NCBI GenBank assembly: GCA_032388755.1
Contig: CP135593.1
Span: forward strand, 434,001 to 498,000
Length of the DNA: 64,000 nt
Direction: 5' to 3'
DNA from: Neisseria sp. DTU_2020_1000833_1_SI_GRL_NUU_006
Lineage (GTDB): Bacteria > Pseudomonadota > Gammaproteobacteria > Burkholderiales > Neisseriaceae
Shown here: piece after piece, positions 17,422 through 27,336 of the stretch
How positions within the stretch are numbered: the stretch's first letter is position 1
Layout of the letters: each line of letters begins with the position of its first letter
Translations under genes and position numbers: made by a program
Notes under the pieces: generated by a model
The model's database searches: none
What the model saw: the letters and a program-made list of their open reading frames with translations, nothing else
Told to the model about the DNA's origin: nothing

Positions 17422-18081
17422 ATGCCTCAAACCTATTTCACCGCCGACTGGCACTTCTCCCATCCCAACATCGCCCAATACTGCCCGCAATTCCGCTTGC
17501 AAAGCGATAACGCCGACGAGCTGAACGAATACCTGATCGACTGCTGGAACCGCGTTGTTACCCCGCAAGACACTGTGTACAACCTCGGCGATGTCTGTTT
17601 TGCAAAAAAGCCCGCACACATCGAAGCCGTGCTGCAACGGCTCAACGGGCAACACCATTTGATCTACGGCAACCACGACTACCTGATTCGGCAAAACGAA
17701 GCACATTTCCTCAACACGCGCAAAGCCGACGGCCATCCGTTGCTCTCGTCCGCCAGCCATTACCTGCGGCTCAAACTGCCCGAAATCAGCAATACCGCGA
17801 TTTTGTGCCACTATCCCTTATACGAATGGGACGGCATCCACCACGGCCTATACCACCTCTACGGCCATCTGCACGACCGCATGGCCGCCGTCAAAGGGCG
17901 TGCCCTCAATGTCGGCTGGGATATGCACGGCCGTTTCCTGACCGCACAAGATATTGACAGCTTCCTGCGCGACCTCCCTGCCGTGCAGTATTTCGACGAC
18001 AAGCAAAACGTTATTGTCGGCAACAGCACGGAAGATGCGGCTGCAAAAGTTCGGGCGAGATTGGCGGCATTGAACCAATGA
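17422..18081 (+). CDS. Calcineurin-like metallophosphoesterase
   Basis: 219 aa. Metallophosphatase motifs in order: TADWHFSHPNI (D-x-H), YNLGDVCF (GD), IYGNHDY (GNHD), CHYPLYEWDG (H) and HLYGHLHDR (GHxH). All metal ligands of the fold are present. Such short proteins are usually phosphodiesterases or phosphatases of unknown substrate. A terminator precedes and another follows, so it is a single-gene unit. Confidence 0.88.
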   Translation: MPQTYFTADWHFSHPNIAQYCPQFRLQSDNADELNEYLIDCWNRVVTPQDTVYNLGDVCFAKKPAHIEAVLQRLNGQHHLIYGNHDYLIRQNEAHFLNTRKADGHPLLSSASHYLRLKLPEISNTAILCHYPLYEWDGIHHGLYHLYGHLHDRMAAVKGRALNVGWDMHGRFLTAQDIDSFLRDLPAVQYFDDKQNVIVGNSTEDAAAKVRARLAALNQ

Positions 18082-18152
18082 GCTTTTATTTTAGAAATGA
18101 ATTTTCAGGTAGCCTTGAATAGTGCAGGCTGCCTGAAAAACAGTCGGCAAAA

Positions 18153-18184
18153 CAAAAGGACGGGTTTCCAATCCGTCCTTTTTG
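18153..18184. terminator. Bidirectional terminator at the convergent boundary
   Basis: AAAGGACGG and CCGTCCTTT flank a short loop with A- and T-runs outside, between the rightward phosphoesterase and the leftward Rhs-associated fragment. It closes the T6SS/Rhs region on the left. Confidence 0.7.
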
Positions 18185-18186
18185 CA

Positions 18187-18490
18187 TCAGCAATACCGCC
18201 AAGTGTCCCGCATAAAATGAATGATCTCGTTTAACGGCACAGGCGAAAGCGTAAACAGCTTGTCCCCTTCCTGCTTCTCCACTTCCAAAATCAACATACA
18301 GCCTTCCGACAACTTCCCCGGTCGGTCAAATTCCAATTCTTTGATTTTGACCAACCGGATGATGCCGTTGTCCGCCAAGTTCTGTCGGTATGCCTCGCCC
18401 GTGTGCCCGTAAAAATGGTAGGTAAACGCCAGCTGGTCCAGCACATCGGCAATCTCTTCCGCGCCGTAACCGCTTTGGCTGTCGGCAAAC
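18187..18490 (-). pseudogene. C-terminal fragment of an unknown protein fused to rhs core
   Basis: About 100 codons: ADSQSGYGAEEIADVLDQLA, then TYHFYGHTGEAYRQNLADNG and onward to a stop at 18187. It is in a different frame from the rhs core that precedes it, so the fusion is not read through. The apparent start (MESAEQ) falls in shadow frame of rhs. The junction lies in the shared bases GGTTTGCC. It looks like the surviving tail of an immunity or accessory gene; the family is not recognised. Confidence 0.5.
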
Positions 18491-20368
18491 CGTTGCGGGC
18501 GTTCTCTTCTTTGCTCGGCACTTTCCATTGGTGCTGGGCGATGAGTTGGCCGTTTTCGTTGTAGTCGAAGCAGGTGATGCTGTGGCGGTTGGCGGCGCGG
18601 ACGAGGCTGCCGTCCAAGTCGTATTGGTAAGCGGTTTCCTGAACTCGGTCGCTGCCGTCGCGGGCGAGGGCGTGGATTAAGCGTCCCAATATATCGCGTT
18701 TGAACTCGGTCATCCGCAGCGGGGTTTGGCTGTCGAGGTCGTCTGAAAGCGGGACAGCGTCTTTTTTGGGGACGGGCTGTCCGCCCAGCTGCGCCATCAG
18801 TTTGGCGGCAAGGGAGGCGTCGTCGCCGAATTCGCGCTGCTCGACCAGCTCGTTGCCGGCGTTGTAGCGGTAGCCGGTCAGCTTATGGTCGAAACCGCTT
18901 TCGGCAATCAGGCGGTCGAGGACGTCGTAGGCAAAGCGGTAGCGGGCACCGTTTTCATTGGTGAGGCCGACCAGGCGGCGGGCTTTGTCGTAATGGTAGC
19001 CGAAGGTATGCCCCAGCGCATTGGTGCGTCGGGTCGGCAGACCGTCTTGGCCGTATTCGTAGGAAGTGGTATGGCCTTCGCCGTCGGTATGGGTTTTCAG
19101 ACGACCTGCGGCATCGTAGCCGAAGGTTTCTTTGCTGCCGTCGGGATAGAGGGCGAGGGTAAGGTTTTGGTCGGCGTCGTAATGGTATTCGGTGTGCTGT
19201 CCCAGCGCATCGGTAATGCGCGCCAGCTGACCTTCGGGGGTGTAGGCCAGACGGGTTTCGTAACCGGAGCAGTCGGTAATGAGGTCGGGCTGGCGGTTTT
19301 CATTATAGTGATAGGCGGTGCTGCTGCCGTTGGGATCGGTTACCGACAGCAACAGACCGTTGCCGGCGTATTCGAAACGGGTGGTATGTTTCAGCGGGTC
19401 GGTATGGGTCAGCAGGTTGCCCGCTTCGTCGTAGGTATAACCGTCATAACGGCCTTCCGCATCGCTTTTACGGATCAGGCGGTAGCAGTCGTCATAATCG
19501 AAATGCAGGATGGCGCCGTCGGGGCGGACGATGGCCTCTACCTGCCCCTCGTTGCTGTACTGATAACGGGTAACGCGCCCCATCGCATCGGTATGGCTGA
19601 GCAGACGGCCCAAACCGTCGCGCTCCATCAATACGGCGCTGCCGTCGGCAAACACCCGTTTGGTCAGCTCGTTGTTGTAATCGTAATGATATTGCTCGGT
19701 ACGGCCCAACACGTCGGTTACCTCGGTATAACCGTCGTGATAGGTAAAGCGCCATTCCTCGCCCAAAGAAGTCCGGTTGCGCAACACCTTGCCGGTCGGA
19801 GTGTAATGGTCGTATTCGTATTCCGACACCAATCCCGCCGCATCCGTGTGCGACACCATCAGATTGTTTTTATAGCCGAAGCTGCGTTTGACGTTGCCGT
19901 CGCGGCCGATGACGCGCAGCAGGTCGCCGCTGCCGTTGTATTCGTAGCGGACCAGCGGGCTGCCGACCCGGACCGTTTCGCCGAAGACGGGCAAACCCTC
20001 CAAGAGCGACACCGACAGCAGCCGCATTTTGGGCGACTGTTCATCCGCCACATTGCCGAAGTTCAGCGAGAACCCCCGGCCGTTGCCGTCGATGACGTAT
20101 TGCGGCAGACCGGTCAGCGGATGATAGACGAAACGCTGATGGTTGCCGTTGGCGTCTTCCACCGCCACCAGCGGGAAGAGGGTGGAATCTTCGTCCGAAC
20201 CGTCTTCCGCGACCACCAAAGGCGCAAAACGCAGCGCTATCGAACCGTCCAGCGACGCAATGACATAATGCCCGTCCGGATTTTTACTGAACCAAATCTG
20301 TTCGCTCTCGAACAATACCGGTTCCTCATCGTCTTCATCGACTTCCGGCAGCGGGAACAAACGACCCT
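18484..20368 (-). pseudogene. Orphan rhs core copy without head or toxin tip
   Basis: Nearly identical to rhs1 bases about 23.6-25.5 kb. It begins at RLFPLPEVDEDDEEPVLFE and contains the YD repeats to QHQWKVPSKEENARNGLP, then runs out of frame into the unknown fragment. The PAAR-like head and the RHS-associated core end are missing. Small differences from rhs1 cluster near its 3' end (for example HALARDGSDRVQ against HTLARDNDKVQ). A DUS inverted repeat abuts its upstream end. Likely silent recombination stock. Confidence 0.8.
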
Positions 20369-20369
20369 G

Positions 20370-20402
20370 TTTAGGTCGTCTGAAAAGATTTTCAGACGAC
20401 CT
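20370..20402. repeat. Inverted DUS pair at a cassette border
   Basis: AGGTCGTCTGAAAA and TTTTCAGACGACCT with a short spacer form a perfect hairpin between the immunity gene on the right and the orphan rhs core on the left. It can act both as uptake signal and as terminator for the leftward immunity gene. Confidence 0.85.
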
Positions 20403-20500
20403 GATAAGTCATTGGAACAAGAGGCTGCGTGCGTGCCTTGGGATATGCACTCTATATGTATGCAGGCTACGGCTTGCTGTATAGTTTTTTCATTTGAGGA

Positions 20501-20824
20501 TCAAATTTGTTTTGAACCATCAAAATTTGTATCTAACCCATCTATATATTTCTCAAAATCAAGGTTATATAGTTTTTTTAAATTTCTAATCCAGATAACA
20601 AATTCAAAGAAAATCTTAATATTTTCATCAGTTATTTCAAATATACCGTTGTCTTGATGAGACTCTTGTATAGCTAAGATAATTCTCTTAAATATTTCTT
20701 TATTTTTTCTAATTTCATCAATAGGTAACGTTTGTAATCTATCAATAAAAAGTAATTCATCTTCAATACTTAAAATAGAGGGTAAGTTTTCCAATTTTTC
20801 ATTTAGTTTAAAAATAGAATTCAT
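20501..20824 (-). CDS. Putative immunity protein of the displaced Rhs tail
   Basis: 107 aa, very AT-rich and helical (PSILSIEDELLFIDRLQTLP, EIRKNKEIFKRIILAIQE). It starts 12 bases after the stop of the orphan toxin tail, the standard toxin-immunity arrangement, with a purine-rich site (AGGAAAT) upstream. No family recognised. The call rests on position, size and base composition. Confidence 0.65.
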   Translation of the reverse strand: MNSIFKLNEKLENLPSILSIEDELLFIDRLQTLPIDEIRKNKEIFKRIILAIQESHQDNGIFEITDENIKIFFEFVIWIRNLKKLYNLDFEKYIDGLDTNFDGSKQI

Positions 20825-20836
20825 ATTATTTCCTGG

Positions 20837-21490
20837 TTAATATGGTGAATTTTTTAAAGGTATATGAGCTCCATTAGGGTCAGATTTAAATGGTCCCCAT
20901 GTACCATCGGTTCTTAATGATCCTTTGGGACCTGTAATTCTGACAGTTGGTCCCTGAGCAGCATTGGATGTAGGAAATTTCACCTGTGCTGCGGGATTTG
21001 CACCATGCCCATGAACGGAATAAGTACCATCATTATATTTAAATCCACCGTTGGGGAATTTTTGAGGATCTGATTTCCATTGATTTTGCAAATTTTGTTT
21101 CTTAGCCCATGCCTGAATATCCTTATGATCTACTTTACCATTTTTTAAGAGTTTATCAGGGGATTTTGGTTTACCTAAGTTTTTGCATTTTCCAACACAT
21201 TGTTTAGCAGCTTTATATCCCATCTTTCCTACTTTAGATAAGAGACTTATCGCTACTCTTCCAGCAACTAATAAGCCGGAAAGCAATGCGGGAATAAAAG
21301 CCCATAATCCCAATGGGTCAACCCACCCCTTTACATTCGGTGCAAACGCATACAGATTCCCCCCACCCATCAACCCAATCGGATCCTGATTTACAAACCG
21401 ACCCGCATCAGGCTCATAATACCTAAAGAAGTTGTAATGCAGCCCCGTCTCACGGTCGGCGTACTGGTTTTGCAGGCGGGTCGGCTGATA
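20837..21490 (-). pseudogene. Displaced Rhs C-terminal cassette (toxin tip 2)
   Basis: Open frame from the conserved core end (QPTRLQNQYADRETGLHYNF, then DAGRFVNQDPIGLMGGGNLY and DPLGL) into a variable tip of about 155 aa. The tip starts with a hydrophobic stretch (AFIPALLSGLLVAGRVAISL) and ends with a small Gly/Pro-rich domain (HGHGANPAAQVKFP, then WGPFKSDPNGAHIPLKNSPY) containing His residues that could be catalytic. I cannot name the toxin family. There is no start or N-terminal core, so it is expressed only if recombined onto a full rhs gene. Confidence 0.7.
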
Positions 21491-21505
21491 TTACATATCA
21501 AATAA

Positions 21506-21799
21506 TCATATTCTTGGATATATAACTGTGTATTGATCTCCTAACTCCAACTTGAGTTTTTTAAATAATTTTTCACCTTCGTCTTTAAAAATATTTTCTT
21601 TCTCTATATTTTCAAATCCAGAGTTTAGAGGTTCATCTATATTTAAGGTTTCATCATATTTATTTGCCCACCCCAACAATTCTTCAGCAAGAGACTTAGA
21701 TATTGGTAAAGAATATGGATCTATATTTCCAAAATTATCATCATCCATACCCCATATGGGAAAACATTTATAGTCAGGCATTAATTTAATTTTTTTCAT
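21506..21799 (-). CDS. Putative immunity protein of Rhs1
   Basis: 97 aa, acidic and AT-rich, starting nine bases after the rhs1 stop. It contains SISKSLAEELLGWANKYDET-like helical sequence and ends DQYTVIYPRI. No signal peptide, so cytoplasmic, as expected for protection against a cytoplasmic nuclease-type toxin. Family not recognised; position makes the cognate role likely. Confidence 0.7.
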   Translation of the reverse strand: MKKIKLMPDYKCFPIWGMDDDNFGNIDPYSLPISKSLAEELLGWANKYDETLNIDEPLNSGFENIEKENIFKDEGEKLFKKLKLELGDQYTVIYPRI

Positions 21800-21808
21800 T
21801 TTATCGTC

Positions 21809-24800
21809 CTATCTTATTACTCTACCTGCCGGATTTGCACCGACAATAAACCCGTTACTTCCAGTAGTAACCGCGATACGGCTTTTCTGCCCGTTTACCA
21901 TTACTTCATAAATAGGCCTTCCCATATCTTTTCCTTGATGACCAACAATTTTTCCTTTTGTTACTGCATCCATTACGACAGATGGTACTTGTTCCCTAGA
22001 TACCCCTATACGAGCAAAATCATCCCCATGTCTTTGGAGAATATGCTCTAACCCTGCCTTAGCATTTCCCTTCTCTAGAAAGACTACTTTTCCTGAGGCA
22101 TCTCTTCCGGTAGCAATCAAATCATCAGGACTAAATTTTACTCCTTTAGATTTTAATTCGTTGACGTCTTTAGGATCAACTTTACATTTACTACACTTAG
22201 ATTTAGAAAAAACTTTAGATATTAGTTTGTGAATGGCCTTGAAAAGCCCAGCTCTTAAACCTAAGGTATCAGTCCAAATGTTTATATTCGGAGCAAACCA
22301 ATACAGATTCTCCCCACCCAACAACCCAATCGGATCCTGATTCACAAACCGACCCGCATCCGGCTCGTAATACCTGAAGAAATTGTAATGCAGCCCCGTT
22401 TCACGGTCGGCGTACTGGTTTTGCAGGCGGAACGGTTGGTAAGCACTATCCGTTACCTTGGTTTCCTCTTTCAGACGACCCCAGCCGGTGTAGTTGCCGA
22501 ACCACAAGAGCTTGCCGTCCTTATCGGTCATCTCGCGCGGGATGCCGATTTGGTCGCAGTGGAAGTAGTGGGTTTGTTGTCGGTTTTCGCCGTCTTCGTT
22601 GGTCCGGTTATGTACCTGCGCCAGCGGTTCGTAGGAATCCGGGTCTGCGTAGATATAGGTATATCTGCCGTCCGGCTGGATTTCCTGCAAGAGATGGCTG
22701 CCGTCCCAAACGAAGCGGGTTTGGTTTTCGAGGCTGCCTGAAACTTCTCCGTCTTTCAGACGACCTTTGCCTATCCTTCTGCCCAAGGCATCGTAGGTGT
22801 AGGACCAAGTTTCTTTTGTGCCGTCCTTTTTGAAGATTTCGGCTTTAACCAGTTGGTCGTGCAGGTCGTAGAAATAGTTCTGCACTTCGCCGTCGGCCAG
22901 CTCGCGGTGGATGAGGTTGCCGAAATTGTCGTAGTAATAGGTCGTGCCGTTGTAGGTTTTCAGGCGGTTATCGGTGATGGCGGCGCGGCCGTCTGAAAGC
23001 GGCGCAGTCGTTTTGCCCTCTCCCCGACCCTCTCCCACGGGAGAGGGGGTAGGGTATGGTTTGACCTTTTCCGTCGGGATGTCGAGGATATTGTGCGCAG
23101 GGTCGAAGGCGAACAGTTCGTTGCCCGCTTTTGTGATCCTGCCCAGTTTGTCGTACTCGAACCGGGTCGTTCCCGTCCGCTGGTCGGTGCTGTGGGTCAG
23201 GTTGCCGGTGCGGTCGTAGCCGTAGTTGCGTTTGACGGCGGTTTGGCCATAGCCCGCCGCGACTTTGGTTTTGCCTTTGCCGCCTTCCGTCAATTCATTG
23301 AGGGTGGCGATTTGCCGTTTCAGACGACCTAAGGGGTCGAGTTCGTAGCGGCTGGCGAGTTTACCCTGTGTGCGGTAGATTTCGCGGTGCAGCTGATCAC
23401 GTTCGATGTCGGTGATGACTTCGTCGTCGAGGCTAATTTGGTGCAGGTGGCCGCTGCCGTAATACAGATAGTTGATTTGTCTGCCGTCGGGCAGGACGGT
23501 GGCGGTGCGGTTGCCGTTGAAATCGTAGTGGTAGCGGACGGTTTCGGTAACGGGCAGGTACAGCATGTCGTACTGCGCATCGCGCCAGTCGGTGTCGGGC
23601 AAACCGTTTTGAGCGTTCTCTTCTTTGGACGGCACCTTCCATTGGTGCTGGGCGATGAGCTGGCCGTTTTCGTTGTAGTCGAAGCAGGTGATGCTGTGGC
23701 GGTTGGCGGCGCGGACGAGGTTGCCGTTCGGGTCGTATTGGTAAGCGGTTTCCTGAACCTTGTCGTTATCGCGGGCAAGGGTGTGGATTAAGCGTCCCAA
23801 TACATCGCGTTTGAACTCGGTAATCCGCAGCGGGGTTTGGCTGTCGAGGTCGTCTGAAAGCGGGACAGCGTCTTTTTTGGGGACGGGCTGTCCGCCCAGC
23901 TGCGCCATCAGTTTGGCGGCAAGGGAGGCGTCGTCGCCGAATTCGCGCTGCTCGACCAGCTCGTTGCCGGCGTTGTAGCGGTAGCCGGTCAGCTTATGGT
24001 CGAAACCGCTTTCGGCAATCAGGCGGTCGAGGACGTCGTAGGCAAAGCGGTAGCGGGCACCGTTTTCATTGGTGAGGCCGACCAGGCGGCGGGCTTTGTC
24101 GTAATGGTAGCCGAAGGTATGCCCCAGCGCATTGGTGCGTCGGGTCGGCAGACCGTCTTGGCCGTATTCGTAGGAAGTGGTATGGCCTTCGCCGTCGGTA
24201 TGGGTTTTCAGACGACCTGCGGCATCGTAGCCGAAGGTTTCTTTGCTGCCGTCGGGATAGAGGGCGAGGGTAAGGTTTTGGTCGGCGTCGTAATGGTATT
24301 CGGTGTGCTGTCCCAGCGCATCGGTAATGCGCGCCAGCTGTCCTTCGGGGGTGTAGGCCAGACGGGTTTCGTAACCGGAGCAGTCGGTAATGAGGTCGGG
24401 CTGGCGGTTTTCATTATAGTGATAGGCGGTGCTGCTGCCGTTGGGATCGGTTACCGACAGCAACAGACCGTTGCCGGCGTATTCGAAACGGGTGGTATGT
24501 TTCAGCGGGTCGGTATGGGTCAGCAGGTTGCCCGCTTCGTCGTAGGTATAACCGTCATAACGGCCTTCCGCATCGCTTTTACGGATCAGACGGTAGCAGT
24601 CGTCATAGTCGAAATGCAGGATGGCGCCGTCGGGGCGGACGATGGTTTCCACCTGCCCCTCGTTGCTGTACTGATAGCGGGTAACGCGCCCCATCGCATC
24701 GGTATGGCTGAGCAGACGGCCCAAACCGTCGCGCTCCATCAATACGGCGCTGCCGTCGGCAAACACCCGTTTGGTCAGCTCGTTGTTGTAATCGTAATGA

Positions 24801-26104
24801 TATTGCTCGGTACGGCCCAACACGTCGGTTACCTCGGTATAACCGTCGTGATAGGTAAAGCGCCATTCCTCGCCCAAAGAAGTCCGGTTGCGCAACACCT
24901 TGCCGGTCGGAGTGTAATGGTCGTATTCGTATTCCGACACCAATCCCGCCGCATCCGTGTGCGACACCATCAGATTGTTTTTATAGCCGAAGCTGCGTTT
25001 GACGTTGCCGTCGCGGCCGATGACGCGCAGCAGGTCGCCGCTGCCGTTGTATTCGTAGCGGACCAGCGGGCTGCCGACCCGGACCGTTTCGCCGAAGACG
25101 GGCAAACCCTCCAAGAGCGACACCGACAGCAGCCGCATTTTGGGCGACTGTTCATCCGCCACATTGCCGAAGTTCAGCGAGAACCCCCGGCCGTTGCCGT
25201 CGATGACGTATTGCGGCAGACCGGTCAGCGGATGATAGACGAAACGCTGATGGTTGCCGTTGGCGTCTTCCACCGCCACCAGCGGGAAGAGGGTGGAATC
25301 TTCGTCCGAACCGTCTTCCGCGACCACCAAAGGCGCAAAACGCAGCGCTATCGAACCGTCCAGCGACGCAATGACATAATGCCCGTCCGGATTTTTACTG
25401 AACCAAATCTGTTCGCTCTCGAACAATACCGGTTCCTCATCGTCTTCATCGACTTCCGGCAATGGGAACAAACGGCCCTGATCGTCGATATAGGCCAATC
25501 CCGACGCATCGCGGATGATACGTTGGCAGCCCGGCACGCTCCAGCCCTCGCCGAGCCAGCCGGTACCGTCTTGGTCGGAATAATAGCTGCGGCTCCAGAC
25601 CAGCGGCAGGATGCCCTCAAAAGCAAAGTCGGTTTCTTTCTCCAAAAACTTCAGCCCGTGTATCGGATTGACCGGGCGGCCGGCAGCGGCGGCGGCTTTA
25701 CAGGAAATACAGGGTTTGGGCGGCAGTTTCTTTTTGAACTTGTTGTTCATGTGGAACATATCGCCGGCGCGTATGATATGGCGCTTGCGGATTTTAACCG
25801 AAGAGGAGTGCATCATCGGCCAGGCGGGTTTGGTGGCGGTGCGGGAAAGCACACCCTTGCGGCCCGGAAGGGCGGGTTCGTCGCCGGTGGTGCGGTTGGT
25901 TTTACTGGCCTTGAAGACGAAGGCGGGCTTGCGGTTGAGGCGGACGTCTGTGGCGACGGTTTGGGCACCGCCTAAGTCGGCGAAGAGCGGGAAGGGGATG
26001 GGCGGTGTGACAGGAGGAGCAGGAGGGGGCGGCCAGCAGAAATCGGGGACGGTAAAGACGACCCTGAAGTCACTGCTTTTACGGGCGATTTTATTGAATG
26101 CCAT
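21809..26104 (-). CDS. Rhs effector with PAAR-like head and BECR-like toxin tip (Rhs1)
   Basis: 1431 aa, AGGAG before the start. Residues about 1-130 are a DUF4150 PAAR-like domain (Pro-rich FCWPPPPAPPVTPPIPFPLF, later SVKIRKRHIIRAGDMFHMNN) that should cap the VgrG spike. Then come the Rhs entry region (NPIHGLKFLEKETDFAFEG), many YD repeats forming the toxin-enclosing cocoon, and the RHS-associated core end (DPIGLLGGENLY). The variable tip (about residues 1284-1431) contains GLEHILQRHGDDF, GKIVGHQGKDMGRPIYEV and TGSNGFIVGANP, a pattern resembling BECR-fold (EndoU/colicin-type) RNases. It follows vgrG and the DUF2169 adaptor. A REP-like palindrome with DUS is embedded near 23.0 kb in frame. 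Confidence 0.9.
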   Translation of the reverse strand: MAFNKIARKSSDFRVVFTVPDFCWPPPPAPPVTPPIPFPLFADLGGAQTVATDVRLNRKPAFVFKASKTNRTTGDEPALPGRKGVLSRTATKPAWPMMHSSSVKIRKRHIIRAGDMFHMNNKFKKKLPPKPCISCKAAAAAGRPVNPIHGLKFLEKETDFAFEGILPLVWSRSYYSDQDGTGWLGEGWSVPGCQRIIRDASGLAYIDDQGRLFPLPEVDEDDEEPVLFESEQIWFSKNPDGHYVIASLDGSIALRFAPLVVAEDGSDEDSTLFPLVAVEDANGNHQRFVYHPLTGLPQYVIDGNGRGFSLNFGNVADEQSPKMRLLSVSLLEGLPVFGETVRVGSPLVRYEYNGSGDLLRVIGRDGNVKRSFGYKNNLMVSHTDAAGLVSEYEYDHYTPTGKVLRNRTSLGEEWRFTYHDGYTEVTDVLGRTEQYHYDYNNELTKRVFADGSAVLMERDGLGRLLSHTDAMGRVTRYQYSNEGQVETIVRPDGAILHFDYDDCYRLIRKSDAEGRYDGYTYDEAGNLLTHTDPLKHTTRFEYAGNGLLLSVTDPNGSSTAYHYNENRQPDLITDCSGYETRLAYTPEGQLARITDALGQHTEYHYDADQNLTLALYPDGSKETFGYDAAGRLKTHTDGEGHTTSYEYGQDGLPTRRTNALGHTFGYHYDKARRLVGLTNENGARYRFAYDVLDRLIAESGFDHKLTGYRYNAGNELVEQREFGDDASLAAKLMAQLGGQPVPKKDAVPLSDDLDSQTPLRITEFKRDVLGRLIHTLARDNDKVQETAYQYDPNGNLVRAANRHSITCFDYNENGQLIAQHQWKVPSKEENAQNGLPDTDWRDAQYDMLYLPVTETVRYHYDFNGNRTATVLPDGRQINYLYYGSGHLHQISLDDEVITDIERDQLHREIYRTQGKLASRYELDPLGRLKRQIATLNELTEGGKGKTKVAAGYGQTAVKRNYGYDRTGNLTHSTDQRTGTTRFEYDKLGRITKAGNELFAFDPAHNILDIPTEKVKPYPTPSPVGEGRGEGKTTAPLSDGRAAITDNRLKTYNGTTYYYDNFGNLIHRELADGEVQNYFYDLHDQLVKAEIFKKDGTKETWSYTYDALGRRIGKGRLKDGEVSGSLENQTRFVWDGSHLLQEIQPDGRYTYIYADPDSYEPLAQVHNRTNEDGENRQQTHYFHCDQIGIPREMTDKDGKLLWFGNYTGWGRLKEETKVTDSAYQPFRLQNQYADRETGLHYNFFRYYEPDAGRFVNQDPIGLLGGENLYWFAPNINIWTDTLGLRAGLFKAIHKLISKVFSKSKCSKCKVDPKDVNELKSKGVKFSPDDLIATGRDASGKVVFLEKGNAKAGLEHILQRHGDDFARIGVSREQVPSVVMDAVTKGKIVGHQGKDMGRPIYEVMVNGQKSRIAVTTGSNGFIVGANPAGRVIR
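23019..23052. repeat. REP-like GC palindrome inside rhs coding sequence
   Basis: A CCCTCTCCC / GGGAGAGGG palindrome lies inside rhs1 and is read in frame as TPSPVGEGRGEG. Related copies occur at about 51731 in rhs2, 55510 and 58222 in the orphan cores. The tract length differs between copies, and in the 55.5-kb copy the difference shifts the frame. Confidence 0.7.
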
Positions 26105-26187
26105 GGCGGCTTGCTCCTGTTAGGGGATGGGGTCGTCTGAAAGCTGGATGAGTAAGGGTTTAGGGTTTCAGACGACCTATTTGTGGT

Positions 26188-27324
26188 TTATGCGTGTGCT
26201 GCCAAAGATGGTGGGATTGGGATAAATTCATCCTGTGAATCCCGACAAGCTTGGGCGGCCGCGATTTGATCTGCCCGTTCGTGTCGGGCGATGAATCTGA
26301 GCTGGCATGCCGCAATTTCCAGCTCCTCCGGAAAAGATGTGCGGTAGCTGCAATCAATGCGGCGTTGTTCTACATCGACGAGGATGGTGTCCAATACCAT
26401 ATCTTTGCACAATGACGAGTTGTTTGCCGTATGGGCGTGGACGAACACGGTCTCTACCGGCAAATCAACGGTAAATCGTTGGTTGGGTGCTTGGAAGGAC
26501 TGCACCATACCGGTAAAGGTCAGTTCGTAAATATGGTTGGGTTTCAGATGGGGAAGCTGCAACGAGGGATGGGCGCCGTTCCAATAAGCCATAGAAAAAT
26601 CTTCAGGCAGTAGCGGGGCGCGGTTGGCTATCCATTGCGCATCGGCAGTGCCGGTATGTTTGGCTCGCAGTGCGAAATAACGGGGCATAAAGCCGAAGCC
26701 TTCGGGCGAGGCCTTATCGGACGGATCTCGCACGGGGTGTGCAGGGTCGTAGATTTGATGCGCTTTCAGTGTCCGCTTGAACCCGTTTTTTTTGAGTTCG
26801 GCCTTCGGATAGTAGCCGATACCGATGGCGTTTTGTTGATAGCCTTTGTGGTCGTCTTCGACTGCGCTGCCGCCAAAGGCAAACTCATAGCGGATAGGCA
26901 GGGAAAGGATGAGGTCGGGTTCGCTCAAAGACCATCCTGCCGCCTCCCGCACCCAGTAACGTTCCCCGGTAAGCGCCAGGCTTTTTTGGTAATCGCCGAT
27001 TCTTACGGATACGGTAAATTGCCGAGAGGGAACGTCGTCGGGCGCATAGGCGGTGGCATTGACGACCAAGTCGGTTTTGGGCTTGTAGAGGCTGAAGTCG
27101 CTTTCAAACTGAGTCGAGGTTTGCGAGGGATCGCCGTAATAGGTATCGGCAAACGTGAGCGGCGTTTGCTTACGGGCAAACGCAAGCTCCGTTTTTCCTG
27201 TTTCCGGGTCAATTTCAAACTCGTAGCTGACTTTGGCGACGACTACATCATAAGCCCGATCTGTTTGGTCGATATTTTTAAACTGCTGCGTATGAAAGCA
27301 GGTAAAGTTCTGCAACTCAAACAT
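26188..27324 (-). CDS. DUF2169-family T6SS effector adaptor
   Basis: 378 aa. Opens MFELQNFTCFHTQQFKNIDQ and shows DUF2169 hallmarks (VVVAKVSYEFEID, FESDFSLYKPKTDLVVNATA, ALTGERYW, LPIRYEFAFGG). DUF2169 proteins are adaptors that load PAAR-like Rhs effectors onto VgrG. Its place between vgrG and the DUF4150-headed rhs1 is the classical arrangement. Cytoplasmic, no signal. A DUS inverted pair lies in the 83-bp gap before rhs1. Confidence 0.88.
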   Translation of the reverse strand: MFELQNFTCFHTQQFKNIDQTDRAYDVVVAKVSYEFEIDPETGKTELAFARKQTPLTFADTYYGDPSQTSTQFESDFSLYKPKTDLVVNATAYAPDDVPSRQFTVSVRIGDYQKSLALTGERYWVREAAGWSLSEPDLILSLPIRYEFAFGGSAVEDDHKGYQQNAIGIGYYPKAELKKNGFKRTLKAHQIYDPAHPVRDPSDKASPEGFGFMPRYFALRAKHTGTADAQWIANRAPLLPEDFSMAYWNGAHPSLQLPHLKPNHIYELTFTGMVQSFQAPNQRFTVDLPVETVFVHAHTANNSSLCKDMVLDTILVDVEQRRIDCSYRTSFPEELEIAACQLRFIARHERADQIAAAQACRDSQDEFIPIPPSLAAHA

Positions 27325-27336
27325 GGCGTATCTTCT

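Noticed and set aside
18885..20657. Long open frame (590 codons) on the plus strand opposite the orphan rhs core
   Set aside because: It mirrors the rhs repeats in antisense, is interrupted at the same borders as the core, and has no domain or ribosome site; it results from GC-rich codon bias.
23996..25975. 659-codon plus-strand frame opposite rhs1
   Set aside because: Antisense shadow of the YD-repeat core; the same frame appears opposite the other core copy because the DNA is duplicated.
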